Positions 34,853 to 43,167 of a stretch of DNA of 52,431 nucleotides are shown here, piece by piece; position 1 is the stretch's first letter; each line of letters begins with the position of its first letter. Source of the DNA: JBBDIM01 sp040880405 (GTDB lineage Bacteria; Planctomycetota; Planctomycetia; Pirellulales; Pirellulaceae); the NCBI GenBank assembly GCA_040880405.1, contig JBBDIM010000010.1, forward strand, positions 1-52,431, written 5' to 3'. A model generated the notes under the pieces. That model worked only from the letters and a program-made list of their open reading frames with translations, was not told where the DNA came from and made no database searches. The position numbers and the translations under genes are program-made.

Positions 34853-34953
34853 AGTACAGCTCCGTATCGGGTCGAAATACGTGTTGGCAGGGGAAGAGGT
34901 GGGAGTGCGACCCAACAAGGCTCGGCTCGCGCTCGCGTCAGCAAAGGGTCTCG

Positions 34954-35334
34954 CTAGACTCTTCGCTTTTTCGGAGGACGGCAGCCGTTGTGTGGGATCG
35001 GCGTGATATCCTCAATCGACTTGACACTCAGGCCGGCGGCGGCGAGCGCTGTGATCGCGCTTTCCCGACCGGAACCAGGGCCCTTGACCCGAACATCCAC
35101 TTCCTTCAGCCCGAACTTCAGGGCTTTCTCAGCCGCTTGCTGAGCGGCACACTGCCCGGCGAACGGGGTGCTTTTTCGGCTCCCCTTAAAGCCGCAGGTC
35201 CCGGAACTGGCCCAACACAAGGTGTCACCCTTGGTGTCGGTGATCGTAACCTGGGTATTGTTGAACGTCGCCTTGATGAAGACGACGCCCTGCAACACGT
35301 TACGACGTGTCTTACGCTTAGCTGCCTTTGCCAC
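34954..35334 (-). CDS. rpsK: 30S ribosomal protein S11
   Basis: A platform protein of the small subunit that contacts mRNA and 16S rRNA near the Shine-Dalgarno helix. The 126 residues include FIKATFNNTQVTITD, STPFAGQCAAQQAAEKA, VKGPGSGRESAITAL and the end IPHNGCRPPKKRRV, all typical. The initiation codon is GTG, with the family-typical sequence starting there. It is part of the alpha segment between rpsM and rpoA. Confidence 0.97.
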   Translation of the reverse strand: MAKAAKRKTRRNVLQGVVFIKATFNNTQVTITDTKGDTLCWASSGTCGFKGSRKSTPFAGQCAAQQAAEKALKFGLKEVDVRVKGPGSGRESAITALAAAGLSVKSIEDITPIPHNGCRPPKKRRV

Positions 35335-35455
35335 TTACCTTCACTCCCACTGGGGGGCGTGCCTTGGGAGGCACGCGATGGTGGATGATCGAAATCAAAC
35401 TCGATGGATATTTGTCGAAAAACCAAGGACCGACACGATTGTCGATCGCGAACGA

Positions 35456-35839
35456 TTATCGCAGGTCCTTCACGCCCTTCTTACCGGCGACCGTCTTCTT
35501 CGGTCCCTTCCGCGTCCGGGCATTTGTCTTGGTACGCTGGCCACGAACCGGCAAGCCACGGCGATGACGCAGGCCGCGATAGCACGAGATCCGGTTCAAT
35601 CGCTGAATATTCTGTTGGATCAAGCGTCGCAGCGGACCCTCAACCGTATATTCGCTTTCCAGCAGACCGGCGATCTTGCTCAGCTCGTCCTCGTGAATTT
35701 CCGAGGCGGGGCGATCTTGAGGGATACCCACTTTGACGCACAGATCCCGAGCCACCTTCGGACCAACACCATAGAGGTAGGTCAGGGCGATCACGGTCTT
35801 CTTGTCGTTTGGAATGTCCACACCCAACAAACGTGGCAT
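35456..35839 (-). CDS. rpsM: 30S ribosomal protein S13
   Basis: A head protein of the small subunit that contacts the P-site tRNA and bridges to the large subunit. The 127 residues start MPRLLGVDIPNDKKTVIAL, with ALTYLYGVGPKVARDLC (helix-two-turn-helix), CYRGLRHRRGLPVRGQRTKTNARTR split over two conserved blocks, and a basic tail. Start and length are normal. It is separated from rpsK by 121 bases, wide for neighbours in an alpha operon. Confidence 0.97.
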   Translation of the reverse strand: MPRLLGVDIPNDKKTVIALTYLYGVGPKVARDLCVKVGIPQDRPASEIHEDELSKIAGLLESEYTVEGPLRRLIQQNIQRLNRISCYRGLRHRRGLPVRGQRTKTNARTRKGPKKTVAGKKGVKDLR

Positions 35840-35959
35840 GGTCTTCTCCTGTTCGGCCCGATAACGCCGGGCTAGATAAATGTGTACGGAATGATGGACG
35901 CGTTAAAGACATGAAAGCGGGGCCCCTGGGACAGCTTTAGAGCTAATCCAAGGCGGGGC

Positions 35960-36073
35960 TCAACCCTGCCGTTGCTTATGCCGCGCGTTGCTGCAAATGA
36001 CGTAAACCCGACCGCGACGACGCACCACTTTGCATTTGTCGCAGATGCGTTTTACGCTTGCTCGAACCTTCAT
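35960..36073 (-). CDS. rpmJ: 50S ribosomal protein L36
   Basis: A 37-residue zinc-binding large-subunit protein: MKVRASVKRICDKCKVVRRR, then GRVYVICSNARHKQRQG. The four ligands of the zinc-containing (C+) form are present: CDKC, Cys in VICS and His in ARH. Length and sequence are canonical. It normally follows infA or map; here it follows map after 241 bases with no infA between. A candidate promoter is about 42 bases upstream. Confidence 0.96.
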   Translation of the reverse strand: MKVRASVKRICDKCKVVRRRGRVYVICSNARHKQRQG

Positions 36074-36114
36074 AACTTGATTGACCCAATACTTGAATTT
36101 AGTGGAAGCGGGTT

Positions 36115-36144
36115 AGTCTAGCAAAACCCCGCTTTAACTGACAA
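36115..36144 (-). promoter_or_regulatory. candidate sigma70-like promoter for rpmJ-rpsM-rpsK-rpoA-rplQ
   Basis: Read on the minus strand, TTGTCA is followed after 18 bases by TAGACT, 42 bases before the rpmJ start. Five of six -35 and four of six -10 positions match consensus. The 241-base gap between map and rpmJ is the largest in the cluster and a natural place for a second promoter. Confidence 0.35.
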
Positions 36145-36314
36145 GCCCCCAGAACCCTGGGAGCCCTTGATTTTTCTGGCAAATGCGCTAGGTTTCCCGA
36201 AATCGACCTTGCGGTTTCCCCGGAAAGCACTTTCGTTTGCCCAAACGATCGCTTCTCAAGCGGATTGCCTCGCTCTCACCCAGTGCCTTGACTCGCACTC
36301 TCGGTGTTGGCGGA

Positions 36315-37082
36315 TTAAAGAGTGGTGAGAATCCTCGCCTCTCCCTTCAATATCGCTACGGTATGCTCGAAATGAGCACTCAGTGAGCCATCTCGTGTGA
36401 CCAAAGTCCAATGATCCGGCAACAGCCGAGTCTCGGCCCGACCGACATTGACCATCGGTTCGATCGCTAACACTAAGCCAGGCCGCAGGTCGAAATCCTC
36501 ATTCTTCAAAAACGCCTTGGACACGAAGTTCGGAACATGCGGATCCTCGTGCAGGTTCCGCCCGATTCCGTGACCTCCCAGCCCGGTCACCACGCTAAAT
36601 CCGGCATCCCGAACTAGCGCCTCCATCTCCCGCGCAACCTGACTCCACCGCTTTTTGACTGGCAATAGTTGAATTGCCAGTTCCAAGGTGGCCTGTGTCA
36701 CTTCCAGGAGCTTGGTAGCCTCCGCCGAAATTTCGCCAATCGCGTGGGTAACCGCCGCGTCGCCGCACCAACCGCCCAAGCGGCAGCCGGTATCGACGCT
36801 CACAATGTCTCCCGTCCGCAGTTGTCGGTTCCCGGGGATGCCATGCACGACCTCCTCGTTCACCGAGACGCAGGTGGCGGCCGGAAAAGGAACCTTGCCC
36901 GGCACACCCTTAAACAGGGGCGTGGCCTCGTGCCGCTGGAAAACTTCTTCCATCACGTCGTCGATTTCGGCGGTGGTCACCCCCGGGGCGATCCGCTCAC
37001 GAACCTTCTGATGCGCTTCGGCGACCACGGCACCGGCGCGGCGCATCAAGTCGATTTCGCGTTTGGATCGGAGGGTCAGCAC
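36315..37082 (-). CDS. map: methionine aminopeptidase, type I
   Basis: A dimetal enzyme that removes N-terminal Met from nascent proteins. The ligands are visible: Asp in SVDTGCRLGGW, Asp in WCGDAAVTHAIG, His in GGHGIGRNLHEDP, Glu in VLAIEPMVNVG and Glu in SAHFEHTVAI. At 255 residues it is a normal bacterial type I enzyme. The start is uncertain: no ATG precedes the family homology, and the candidates are TTG at 37088 or GTG at 37082, which gives MLTLRSKREIDLMRRAG. Its place after adk and secY is classical. Confidence 0.95.
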   Translation of the reverse strand: MLTLRSKREIDLMRRAGAVVAEAHQKVRERIAPGVTTAEIDDVMEEVFQRHEATPLFKGVPGKVPFPAATCVSVNEEVVHGIPGNRQLRTGDIVSVDTGCRLGGWCGDAAVTHAIGEISAEATKLLEVTQATLELAIQLLPVKKRWSQVAREMEALVRDAGFSVVTGLGGHGIGRNLHEDPHVPNFVSKAFLKNEDFDLRPGLVLAIEPMVNVGRAETRLLPDHWTLVTRDGSLSAHFEHTVAILKGEARILTTL

Positions 37083-37146
37083 AGGCAAACATCAATCTTC
37101 GTCTCCCGTTGCGGCTTTAAGCCTCAAGAAGACGGACAAATCTACT

Positions 37147-37755
37147 TTATTCTTCCCGGCCCTCTGCACGGCAGACCGCCTGGATCCGGGAAAACACTTC
37201 TTCCGGTGAACCCATGCCATCAATCGTCCGCAGGATTCCGCCACCGCGGTAATAGTCGAGCAGGGGCTCGGTTTGATCGCGGTAAACTTGCATCCGGCGG
37301 CGGATCGTCTCTTCCGTGTCGTCGGCTCGATCTTGAGTTTCGGCCCTTGCCATGAGCCGCCGAAACAGTTCATCCGGATTGACATCCAAAGCCAACACAA
37401 CATCCAAGGAGGTGCCGTGATCGGCGAGGCACTGATCGAGCGATTCCGCTTGTGGCAAGGTGCGGGGAAAGCCATCGAGCAAAAATCCCGCGGTACAGTC
37501 GGGCTGCGACAATCGCCGCCCCATCATTTCGACCACAATGGTGTCCGGCACCAGCCGCCCGAGGTCCATTTGCCGCGCGACTTCCTTATCTAACGCGGCA
37601 TGGCCTGAAGCGTTTGGGCCCAAGGTGTTGCCACCCTGTTTTGCCTTGCGAAGCATGTCGCCACTCGCGACATGCGGGACTTGGAGGTAATCTACAAGTT
37701 TTTGCGACTGCGTCCCTTTGCCGACTCCCGGCGGACCCATGAATACTATCCGCAT
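37147..37755 (-). CDS. adk: adenylate kinase
   Basis: Interconverts ATP and AMP with two ADP. The 202-residue protein begins at the P-loop (MRIVFMGPPGVGKGTQSQKL). It has the AMP-binding block SGDMLRKAKQGG and FLLDGFPRTLPQAESLD, and a short LID without zinc-binding cysteines (LMARAETQDRADDTEETIRRR). The internal ATG was chosen because the 28 residues upstream are not part of the family. It lies between secY and map in the usual order; the gap to secY is 146 bases. Confidence 0.96.
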   Translation of the reverse strand: MRIVFMGPPGVGKGTQSQKLVDYLQVPHVASGDMLRKAKQGGNTLGPNASGHAALDKEVARQMDLGRLVPDTIVVEMMGRRLSQPDCTAGFLLDGFPRTLPQAESLDQCLADHGTSLDVVLALDVNPDELFRRLMARAETQDRADDTEETIRRRMQVYRDQTEPLLDYYRGGGILRTIDGMGSPEEVFSRIQAVCRAEGREE

Positions 37756-37901
37756 GCTGACTTGTCCGCTGGGCCCGGCGGATGGGAACCCACCGAGCGG
37801 GAAGGGGGACGAACAGGAAAACCGCGCCCCATGGGACACGGCATTTTCCAGGCCAAGGATCCGGGCAGTCCAGAATCTGGGCGCGTCCGAACCACGCTGG
37901 G

Positions 37902-39287
37902 TTAACCTTCGATCAGGCCTTTGTAGTTTCGCATGACCAAGTGACTATCGATCTTCTGCACCAAGTCGAATGTGACACTCACGGCGATCAGCAGTCCGGT
38001 CCCACCATAGAAACTGGCAACCGCGTAATCGACCCCGAGCGAAACATTGATGATCGTCGGCACGATGGCCACCAAAGCGAGGAAGCCCGCCCCGACGTAG
38101 GTAATGCGGACCATCACTTTTTCCAGGTATTCGGCGGTCCGGCGACCAGGGCGATACCCTGGGATGAACGAACCAAAGTTTTTCAAGTTGTCGGCCACTT
38201 CCTTCGGATTGAAGGTGATCGCCGTCCAGAAGTAACAGAAGAAGTAAATCAACCCGATGTAGCACATCGAGTAGATGAACGAGGTACCGCCACCAAACGC
38301 CTCCCCAAGGTTTTGCAACCAAGGGATGTTCAGAGAGTTCCCTAGTCCGGCAAAGATGAACTGCGGGAACATCAGCAAACTGCTGGCGAAAATGATCGGC
38401 ATCACGCCCGCTTGATTGATTCGCAGCGGCAGATGCTGCCGAGTTCCCCCATAAACGCGGCGTCCGCGGACATGCTTGGCACTTTGGGTGGGAATCTTTC
38501 GTTGCCCCTGCGTGATAAATACCACCGCCACCACCACGGCGACAAACAGGATCGCCAAGGTCGCGATGGTCTCGAGTCCGACCTCCCCACGCTGGAAGTT
38601 GGTGAGTTCCGGCTTGGCGTTGGCCAGCAGGCTCATCCCGGCCCCTGGCATCTGGGCCAAAATACCAGCCATGATTAACAGGCTGATCCCGTTGCCAATC
38701 CCGTATTCATCAATCTGCTCACCCAACCACATCAGAAAGACGGTCCCGCAGGTCATGGTTAACACCGCGACCATGGTCCAGCCAAGGGACAGGCTGCGAT
38801 TGATATTTTCCGGATCGGTAGAAGCCCAAAACGACGGATGCACGATACTTTCGCCATCACCACCCATCGACAAATACCAACTCAAAAAGGCGTAGCTTTG
38901 GATGAAGCTGAGCACCACGGTGGCGTACCGCGTATACTCGTTAATCTTCTTCCGACCACTCTCTCCTTCCTTTTGTAATTCCTCCAGCGGCTTCCAGACG
39001 GTTGCCAGCAATTGGAAGATAATCGAGGCGGAGATGTAGGGCATGATGCCCAGGCCGAAAATCGTCAGCTCGCTGAGACTACTGGCGCTGAAGACGGAGA
39101 CACGGTCGAGGATTCCCATGAAGTCCCCGCCACCATCGTCTCCCCGCATTTCCGCCAAGGCGGCGGAATCGACCACCGGGAGGACAATCAAGGAGCCTAC
39201 CCGGAAAATCGCGAGCATGAACAGCGTCAGCAAGATCTTTTGACGCAGTTCCGGAATGGTGAAGATAATCCGCAGCTTTTCCAACAT
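37902..39287 (-). CDS. secY: preprotein translocase subunit SecY
   Basis: Central channel of the Sec translocon in the inner membrane. The 461 residues form ten predicted transmembrane segments, with the typical signatures GIMPYISASIIFQLL, ISLLIMAGILAQMPG, PLRINQAGVMPIIFASSLLMFP, SFIPGYRPGRRTAEYLEKV and the final SVTFDLVQKIDSHLVMRNY. Length and start are normal. It follows rplO in the spc segment after a 167-base gap, the widest between the spc genes. Confidence 0.97.
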   Translation of the reverse strand: MLEKLRIIFTIPELRQKILLTLFMLAIFRVGSLIVLPVVDSAALAEMRGDDGGGDFMGILDRVSVFSASSLSELTIFGLGIMPYISASIIFQLLATVWKPLEELQKEGESGRKKINEYTRYATVVLSFIQSYAFLSWYLSMGGDGESIVHPSFWASTDPENINRSLSLGWTMVAVLTMTCGTVFLMWLGEQIDEYGIGNGISLLIMAGILAQMPGAGMSLLANAKPELTNFQRGEVGLETIATLAILFVAVVVAVVFITQGQRKIPTQSAKHVRGRRVYGGTRQHLPLRINQAGVMPIIFASSLLMFPQFIFAGLGNSLNIPWLQNLGEAFGGGTSFIYSMCYIGLIYFFCYFWTAITFNPKEVADNLKNFGSFIPGYRPGRRTAEYLEKVMVRITYVGAGFLALVAIVPTIINVSLGVDYAVASFYGGTGLLIAVSVTFDLVQKIDSHLVMRNYKGLIEG

Positions 39288-39454
39288 CGGTCTATTCCCT
39301 GAAGGGTCGTCCTGCCCCTGGCCGCCAATCGCTTGGCACTCGGCCGTTTGGTATTCGGCTTTATCGCTCGACTGCGCCCCGGACCGCGCCGGGGGCGGAA
39401 GAGCACGTCCGCGACGCTAGAGAATGTACACCAATGGGGTCGTTCGACGCCAGA

Positions 39455-39976
39455 CTATTGTTTTGCTGCAGCCTTGGCCGCCGCTTTGGCTTCCTTGGCC
39501 GCTTTCTTCTTATCTTCCACAGGCACGCGTCGCACAATCACGTTGCACTCGCCGCCCGCTTTCTCGATCTTCTCTTTGGCACCGGCACTGAAACGGTGGG
39601 CGCTGACCTTAAGCTTCTTGGTCAACTCACCATCACCGAGAATCTTCAGCTCGTCGTAACGACGCTTGGCCAGGCCTTTGGCGCGCAAGGTCTCCGAGGT
39701 GACTTCTTCACCCGCCTCAAAACGCTGCTCCAGGTCTCCAATATTGACCGAGACGACGTTGCAGCCGCTCTTGTTGTTGAAGCCACGCTTGGGTACCTGC
39801 CGCACCAACGGCATCGCACCACCCTGGAACACCGGATGGCGGGAGTAACCGGCGCGGCTTTTAGCGCCTTTGTGACCACGGCTGGAGGTCTTGCCACGGC
39901 CGGAACCGGGACCACGACCAACACGCCGCGCGGCCTTGAACTTCTTAATGCCTGAATTGACTTCGTGCAGTTCCAT
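39455..39976 (-). CDS. rplO: 50S ribosomal protein L15
   Basis: Late-assembly large-subunit protein. It has the typical Gly/Arg-rich loop RVGRGPGSGRGKTSSRGHKG, then GAMPLVRQVPKRGFNN and the C-terminal globular domain (LKVSAHRFSAGAKEKIEKAGG). At 173 residues it has a short Ala/Lys-rich tail. Its ATG overlaps the rpsE stop as TAATG, so the two are translationally coupled with no room for rpmD, which lies between them in many bacteria. Confidence 0.97.
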   Translation of the reverse strand: MELHEVNSGIKKFKAARRVGRGPGSGRGKTSSRGHKGAKSRAGYSRHPVFQGGAMPLVRQVPKRGFNNKSGCNVVSVNIGDLEQRFEAGEEVTSETLRAKGLAKRRYDELKILGDGELTKKLKVSAHRFSAGAKEKIEKAGGECNVIVRRVPVEDKKKAAKEAKAAAKAAAKQ

Positions 39977-40476
39977 TAGACGGCAACTCCCCGTAAACGC
40001 TGAATCTCTTCTTTGGTTCTCAAACGGGTTAGCCCGTCGATCGTGGCCTTAACCAAGACCACCGGATTGGTTGAGCCGAAGCTCTTGGTGAGCACATCGT
40101 GCAGACCAGCCGCTTCGCACACGGCCCGAACCGACGCACCGGCGATGATCCCGGTACCGGGACGAGCGGGAACCAGAACCACTTTGCCCGCGCCAAAACG
40201 ACCCACGATTTGATGCGGGATCGTTCCATCGGTCAGCGGGACTTCCACGAGCTTCCGCTCGGCCTGCTTGACCGCCTTTTGAACACTCGGTGGGACCTCG
40301 TTGGCCTTGCCATAGCCCCAGCCGACACGTCCCTTGCCGTCTCCGACAACCACCATGGCGGCGAAGCTAAAGCGACGTCCACCTTTGACGACCGCCGCAC
40401 ACCGCTTGATCTTGACGACGTTTTCGACAAAGCCGCCCTTGTTGCCGCCGCCGCCCTTGTTTCCGTCTTTCGCCAC
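39976..40476 (-). CDS. rpsE: 30S ribosomal protein S5
   Basis: A small-subunit fidelity protein at the mRNA entry. The 166 residues contain the double-stranded RNA-binding fold FVENVVKIKRCAAVVKGGRR, FAAMVVVGDGKGRVGWGYGKA and the C-terminal RPGTGIIAGASVRAVCEAAG, DVLTKSFGSTNP and RLRTKEEIQRLRG. The N-terminus is Gly/Lys-rich (DGNKGGGGNKGG). The start codon is GTG with GGGAG upstream. It is separated from rplR by 156 bases that contain an inverted repeat. Confidence 0.96.
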   Translation of the reverse strand: MAKDGNKGGGGNKGGFVENVVKIKRCAAVVKGGRRFSFAAMVVVGDGKGRVGWGYGKANEVPPSVQKAVKQAERKLVEVPLTDGTIPHQIVGRFGAGKVVLVPARPGTGIIAGASVRAVCEAAGLHDVLTKSFGSTNPVVLVKATIDGLTRLRTKEEIQRLRGVAV

Positions 40477-40503
40477 GTTATTGACACTCCCAGTGAATGC
40501 GAC

Positions 40504-40578
40504 CCGTCCGGTTTGATGCTCCGCGATCGCGGCCGCTCTTCCAATTCAGGTTCTAGTGCGCCGAACACAACCGGACGG
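40504..40578 (-). promoter_or_regulatory. inverted repeat in the rplR-rpsE gap
   Basis: CCGTCCGGTT (40504-40513) and AACCGGACGG (40569-40578) are perfect 10-base complements, and CCGCGATCGCGG lies inside. In the rplR-rpsE transcript this could form a branched hairpin. It may be an attenuator or a processing site; nothing in the sequence decides. Confidence 0.4.
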
Positions 40579-40632
40579 AATACGCCGCCCCTAAGGGCTG
40601 AGCGGCTCGTGCGAGGTTATGTTCACCGGTGC

Positions 40633-41001
40633 TTAAAAATCGAGTCCAGCTTCGCGAGCGGCGGTGGCCAATGCGGCGATTCGCCCGTTATATCGCGTAT
40701 GACCTCGGTCGAAACAGACCTTGGTGATACCGGCCGCGGTTGCCCGCTCGGCAATTGTCTTTCCAATCGCGGTAGCCGCTTCGCAGCCGCCGGACGAGGC
40801 CGCCGAATCGCGGAACGCCGCTTCCCGCGTTGACGCCGATGCCAAGGTGGTGCCGGTCTCGTCGTTGATCAATTGGCAGTAAATATGGGCATTGCTGCGA
40901 TACACCGTCAATCGCGGTCGGTCGCCCGAACCACGCACCGACTTGCGGACGTGATGGCGGCGACGCGTCCGCTGACGTTGAATGAATTTTTCCTTGTTCA
41001 C
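40633..41001 (-). CDS. rplR: 50S ribosomal protein L18
   Basis: Binds 5S rRNA with L5. The 122-residue form begins at a GTG with NKEKFIQRQRTRRRHHVRKS, then SGDRPRLTVYRSNAHIYCQL, CEAATAIGKTIAERA and the end VCFDRGHTRYNGRIAALATAAREAGLDF. A longer reading frame from an ATG at 41079 would add 26 Ala/Arg-rich residues that are not family-like, and a small GC hairpin lies in that stretch. The GTG has GGAG nine bases upstream. Order L6-L18-S5 is normal. Confidence 0.95.
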   Translation of the reverse strand: MNKEKFIQRQRTRRRHHVRKSVRGSGDRPRLTVYRSNAHIYCQLINDETGTTLASASTREAAFRDSAASSGGCEAATAIGKTIAERATAAGITKVCFDRGHTRYNGRIAALATAAREAGLDF

Positions 41002-41153
41002 TTCGCTCTTCGCTCCGCGGGCGGGGGCTCTGGAGGCCCCTGCCGCAACGATGGGTAGGATGGTTTCGCGTTTGGTCAACTGGTCGATTATCAGAACAAA
41101 AGCAGCCGCTGCCTATGGGGTGTCCCATGAGACGCAGCCCACTACCGCTCCGA

Positions 41154-41699
41154 TTACTTACCGGCTGCCTTACCCGGTTTGATTTTGACGTATTCCCCTT
41201 GGTAACGCACGCCCTTCCCTTTATAGGGTTCCGGTTTGCGAACCGACCGCACTTCGGCGGCGAACTGACCCACCCGCTGCTTGTCGATCCCCTTAACCAA
41301 GACATGCGTCTGGTCCGGGCAGGTGACGGTCAGATCGGTGGGAATCTTCTTATGAACCTCGTTGGCGAACCCGACGCGAAGTTGCAGGACATCGCCCTGA
41401 ATCGCGGCCAGATAACCGACGCCCACGATCTCCAGTCGCTTCTCATAGCCGGTGTTAACGCCGACGAGCATGTTGGCGACCAAGGCTCGAGTCAGGCCAT
41501 GAAAGGCCTTCGATTCCCGGGAATCCCCTTCCGCGGAAACGACAACCTGATTCGCGTCGCTGTCCACGTTGACGGAAACTTCGGGACGATGATCGTACGA
41601 CAGCTTGCCCAGCGGACCCTCAACCGAGATCGTCCGACCCGCGAGCGCGATTTTCACGCCTGCGGGAATCGCTACCGGTTTTTTACCTAGTCGAGACAT
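41154..41699 (-). CDS. rplF: 50S ribosomal protein L6
   Basis: Large-subunit protein near the factor-binding site, with two similar alpha/beta domains. The 181 residues begin MSRLGKKPVAIPAGVKIAL. SVEGPLGKLSY lies in domain 1, and the C-terminal signature PEPYKGKGVRYQGEYVKIKPGKAAGK is complete. The length is normal. It follows rpsH after 82 bases. Confidence 0.97.
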   Translation of the reverse strand: MSRLGKKPVAIPAGVKIALAGRTISVEGPLGKLSYDHRPEVSVNVDSDANQVVVSAEGDSRESKAFHGLTRALVANMLVGVNTGYEKRLEIVGVGYLAAIQGDVLQLRVGFANEVHKKIPTDLTVTCPDQTHVLVKGIDKQRVGQFAAEVRSVRKPEPYKGKGVRYQGEYVKIKPGKAAGK

Positions 41700-41781
41700 G
41701 ATTCTTTACGCTTGGAACGTTGGATTAAGTGCGATGGCCGCCAGGCACGGATCACCCGTGCCGGACAGGATGGACGGCGGA

Positions 41782-42180
41782 TTACCAAACCTGACAGAGA
41801 ACCTCGCCGCCGAGATTCTTTTGCCGGGCCTCTCGGTCGCTGATCACACCGGTACTGGTGCTGATCACGCTGATTCCGAGACCGTTAAGGATCGGACGCA
41901 ACTCGCGACTTTTCGTGTAGACCCGACGTCCCGGGGTGCTGACCCGTTTGATGTTCTGGATCACTCGCTCGCCACTAGGACCGTACTTCAGGTCGAGGCG
42001 AATCTGGCGTGTCGGGAGACCTTGATCGATCTCCTCCCAGTCCCAGATGTAGCCTTCTCGCTTCAGCACATCCGCCAATCCACGTTTTACCTTGGAAGTT
42101 GGCATTTCAACATGGGGGTGCTCGACACGAACCGCGTTTCGAATGCGGGTTAACATGTCGGCAATTGGGTCAGTCATCAT
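41782..42180 (-). CDS. rpsH: 30S ribosomal protein S8
   Basis: A central small-subunit assembly protein and, in E. coli, the translational repressor of the spc operon. The 132 residues begin MMTDPIADMLTRIRNA and end in RPILNGLGISVISTSTGVISDREARQKNLGGEVLCQVW, of which the block STSTGVISDREARQKNLGG is the family signature. The first of two adjacent ATG codons is listed; the second may be used. It is 17 bases after rpsN. Confidence 0.97.
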   Translation of the reverse strand: MMTDPIADMLTRIRNAVRVEHPHVEMPTSKVKRGLADVLKREGYIWDWEEIDQGLPTRQIRLDLKYGPSGERVIQNIKRVSTPGRRVYTKSRELRPILNGLGISVISTSTGVISDREARQKNLGGEVLCQVW

Positions 42181-42197
42181 GATAGTTCAAGTCCCCT

Positions 42198-42383
42198 CTA
42201 CCAACTCGCCTTGCGTAAACCTGGAATAAGCCCTCGGTCCGCCAAATTGCGAATGCAAATTCGACAGACACCAAATTTCCGGTAGACGGCTCTGGGCCGA
42301 CCACACATGGAACACCGGGATTCTCGCCGCGACGAGAATTTTGGCTCGCGTTTCGCCTTGGCGATTTTCGACTTGCTTGCCAC
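42198..42383 (-). CDS. rpsN: 30S ribosomal protein S14, zinc type
   Basis: A 61-residue short S14 (type Z). It has the zinc ribbon CSMC and CRIC spaced twelve residues apart, the typical KFSSRRESRCSMCGRPRAVY, and the end FGVCRICIRNLADRGLIPGLRKASW. The start codon is GTG, which is the only in-frame start that yields the family N-terminus ASKSKIAKAKRE. It lies between rplE and rpsH as usual. Confidence 0.96.
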   Translation of the reverse strand: MASKSKIAKAKREPKFSSRRESRCSMCGRPRAVYRKFGVCRICIRNLADRGLIPGLRKASW

Positions 42384-42462
42384 GAGGATTACCTAAACTG
42401 GAAGTAACGGGTTGCCAATGTCTTATATTGTAACAGTCCACCTTGATGTCGCCGCGGCGACA

Positions 42463-43026
42463 CTAGGCAGTCTTCTTAGTCTCTGCCTTTTGGAACGGAA
42501 CACCCAGTTGGGTCAACAGCTCCAGTGCTTCTTCATCAGTCGCGCCGGAGGTCACAAAACTGATGTCCATCCCCTGCTGTCGGGCATACTTGTCCGGGTT
42601 GAGTTCCGGGAATACCAGTTGTTCGCTCAGGCCCATGGTGTAATTGCCGTTGCCATCGAAGCTTTTCGGGCTCACACCGCGAAAGTCACGAACCTGCGGC
42701 AAGGCGAGGGCGAGTAGGCGATCGAGGAACTCGAACATCCGTTGACGACGCAGCGTCACCTTGCAACCGATCGGCATCCCCTCACGGAGACGGAAAGTTG
42801 CCAAGCTCTTCCGGGAGCGACAGATCAAGGCCTTTTGGCCGGTGATCTCCGCCATTCCCTCGGCCGCTTCGTCGATGTGCTTCTTTTCCGTCACGGCCGA
42901 GCCGACACCCATATTGACCACGATCTTCTGCAAGCGGGGCAGGGACATCGGGTTCTTGCGACCTAGCTTTTCCGCTAGGGCCGGAAGAATCTCGTTCTCG
43001 TACTTTTCTTGGAGTCGCGGTTTCAT
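42463..43026 (-). CDS. rplE: 50S ribosomal protein L5
   Basis: Carries 5S rRNA into the large subunit and forms a bridge to S13. The 187 residues contain MSLPRLQKIVVNMGVG, AEITGQKALICRSRKSLATFRLREGMPIGCKVTLRR split over conserved blocks, FRGVSPKSFDGNGNYTMGLSEQLVFPEL, and the end EALELLTQLGVPF. Length and start are normal. It is separated from rplX by 139 bases that contain a short tandem duplication. Confidence 0.97.
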   Translation of the reverse strand: MKPRLQEKYENEILPALAEKLGRKNPMSLPRLQKIVVNMGVGSAVTEKKHIDEAAEGMAEITGQKALICRSRKSLATFRLREGMPIGCKVTLRRQRMFEFLDRLLALALPQVRDFRGVSPKSFDGNGNYTMGLSEQLVFPELNPDKYARQQGMDISFVTSGATDEEALELLTQLGVPFQKAETKKTA

Positions 43027-43105
43027 TGCGGGGTATCTCGACTTACTCGGTGCCGGTCAAAATGAGACCAGCGAAAAACGGATTATGGTTGTGCGATTTG
43101 GGGCA

Positions 43106-43129
43106 GGCCGAGGGGTTATCGTCTCGGCC
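43106..43129 (-). promoter_or_regulatory. small hairpin in the rplX-rplE gap
   Basis: GGCCGAG (43106-43112) pairs with CTCGGCC (43123-43129) across a 10-base loop, between the rplX stop and the rplE start. No T tract follows, so it is not an obvious terminator; it may slow exonucleases or influence spacing. Confidence 0.35.
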
Positions 43130-43135
43130 GGGCCC

Positions 43136-43167
43136 ATGGTTTGGCGGGCTTATGGTTTGGCGGGCTT
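43136..43167. repeat. perfect 16-bp tandem duplication at the rplX stop
   Basis: ATGGTTTGGCGGGCTT occurs twice in tandem, with the second copy containing two bases of the rplX stop codon. It looks like a recent slippage duplication in the intercistronic space. Confidence 0.85.

Noticed and set aside
39974..39978. rpmD between rpsE and rplO
   Set aside because: The two genes overlap by one base, so there is no space, and no L30-like peptide is encoded in alternative frames.
41002..41079. ATG start for rplR giving a 148-residue L18
   Set aside because: The extra 26 residues are Ala/Arg-rich and unlike L18; the GTG start gives the expected N-terminus.
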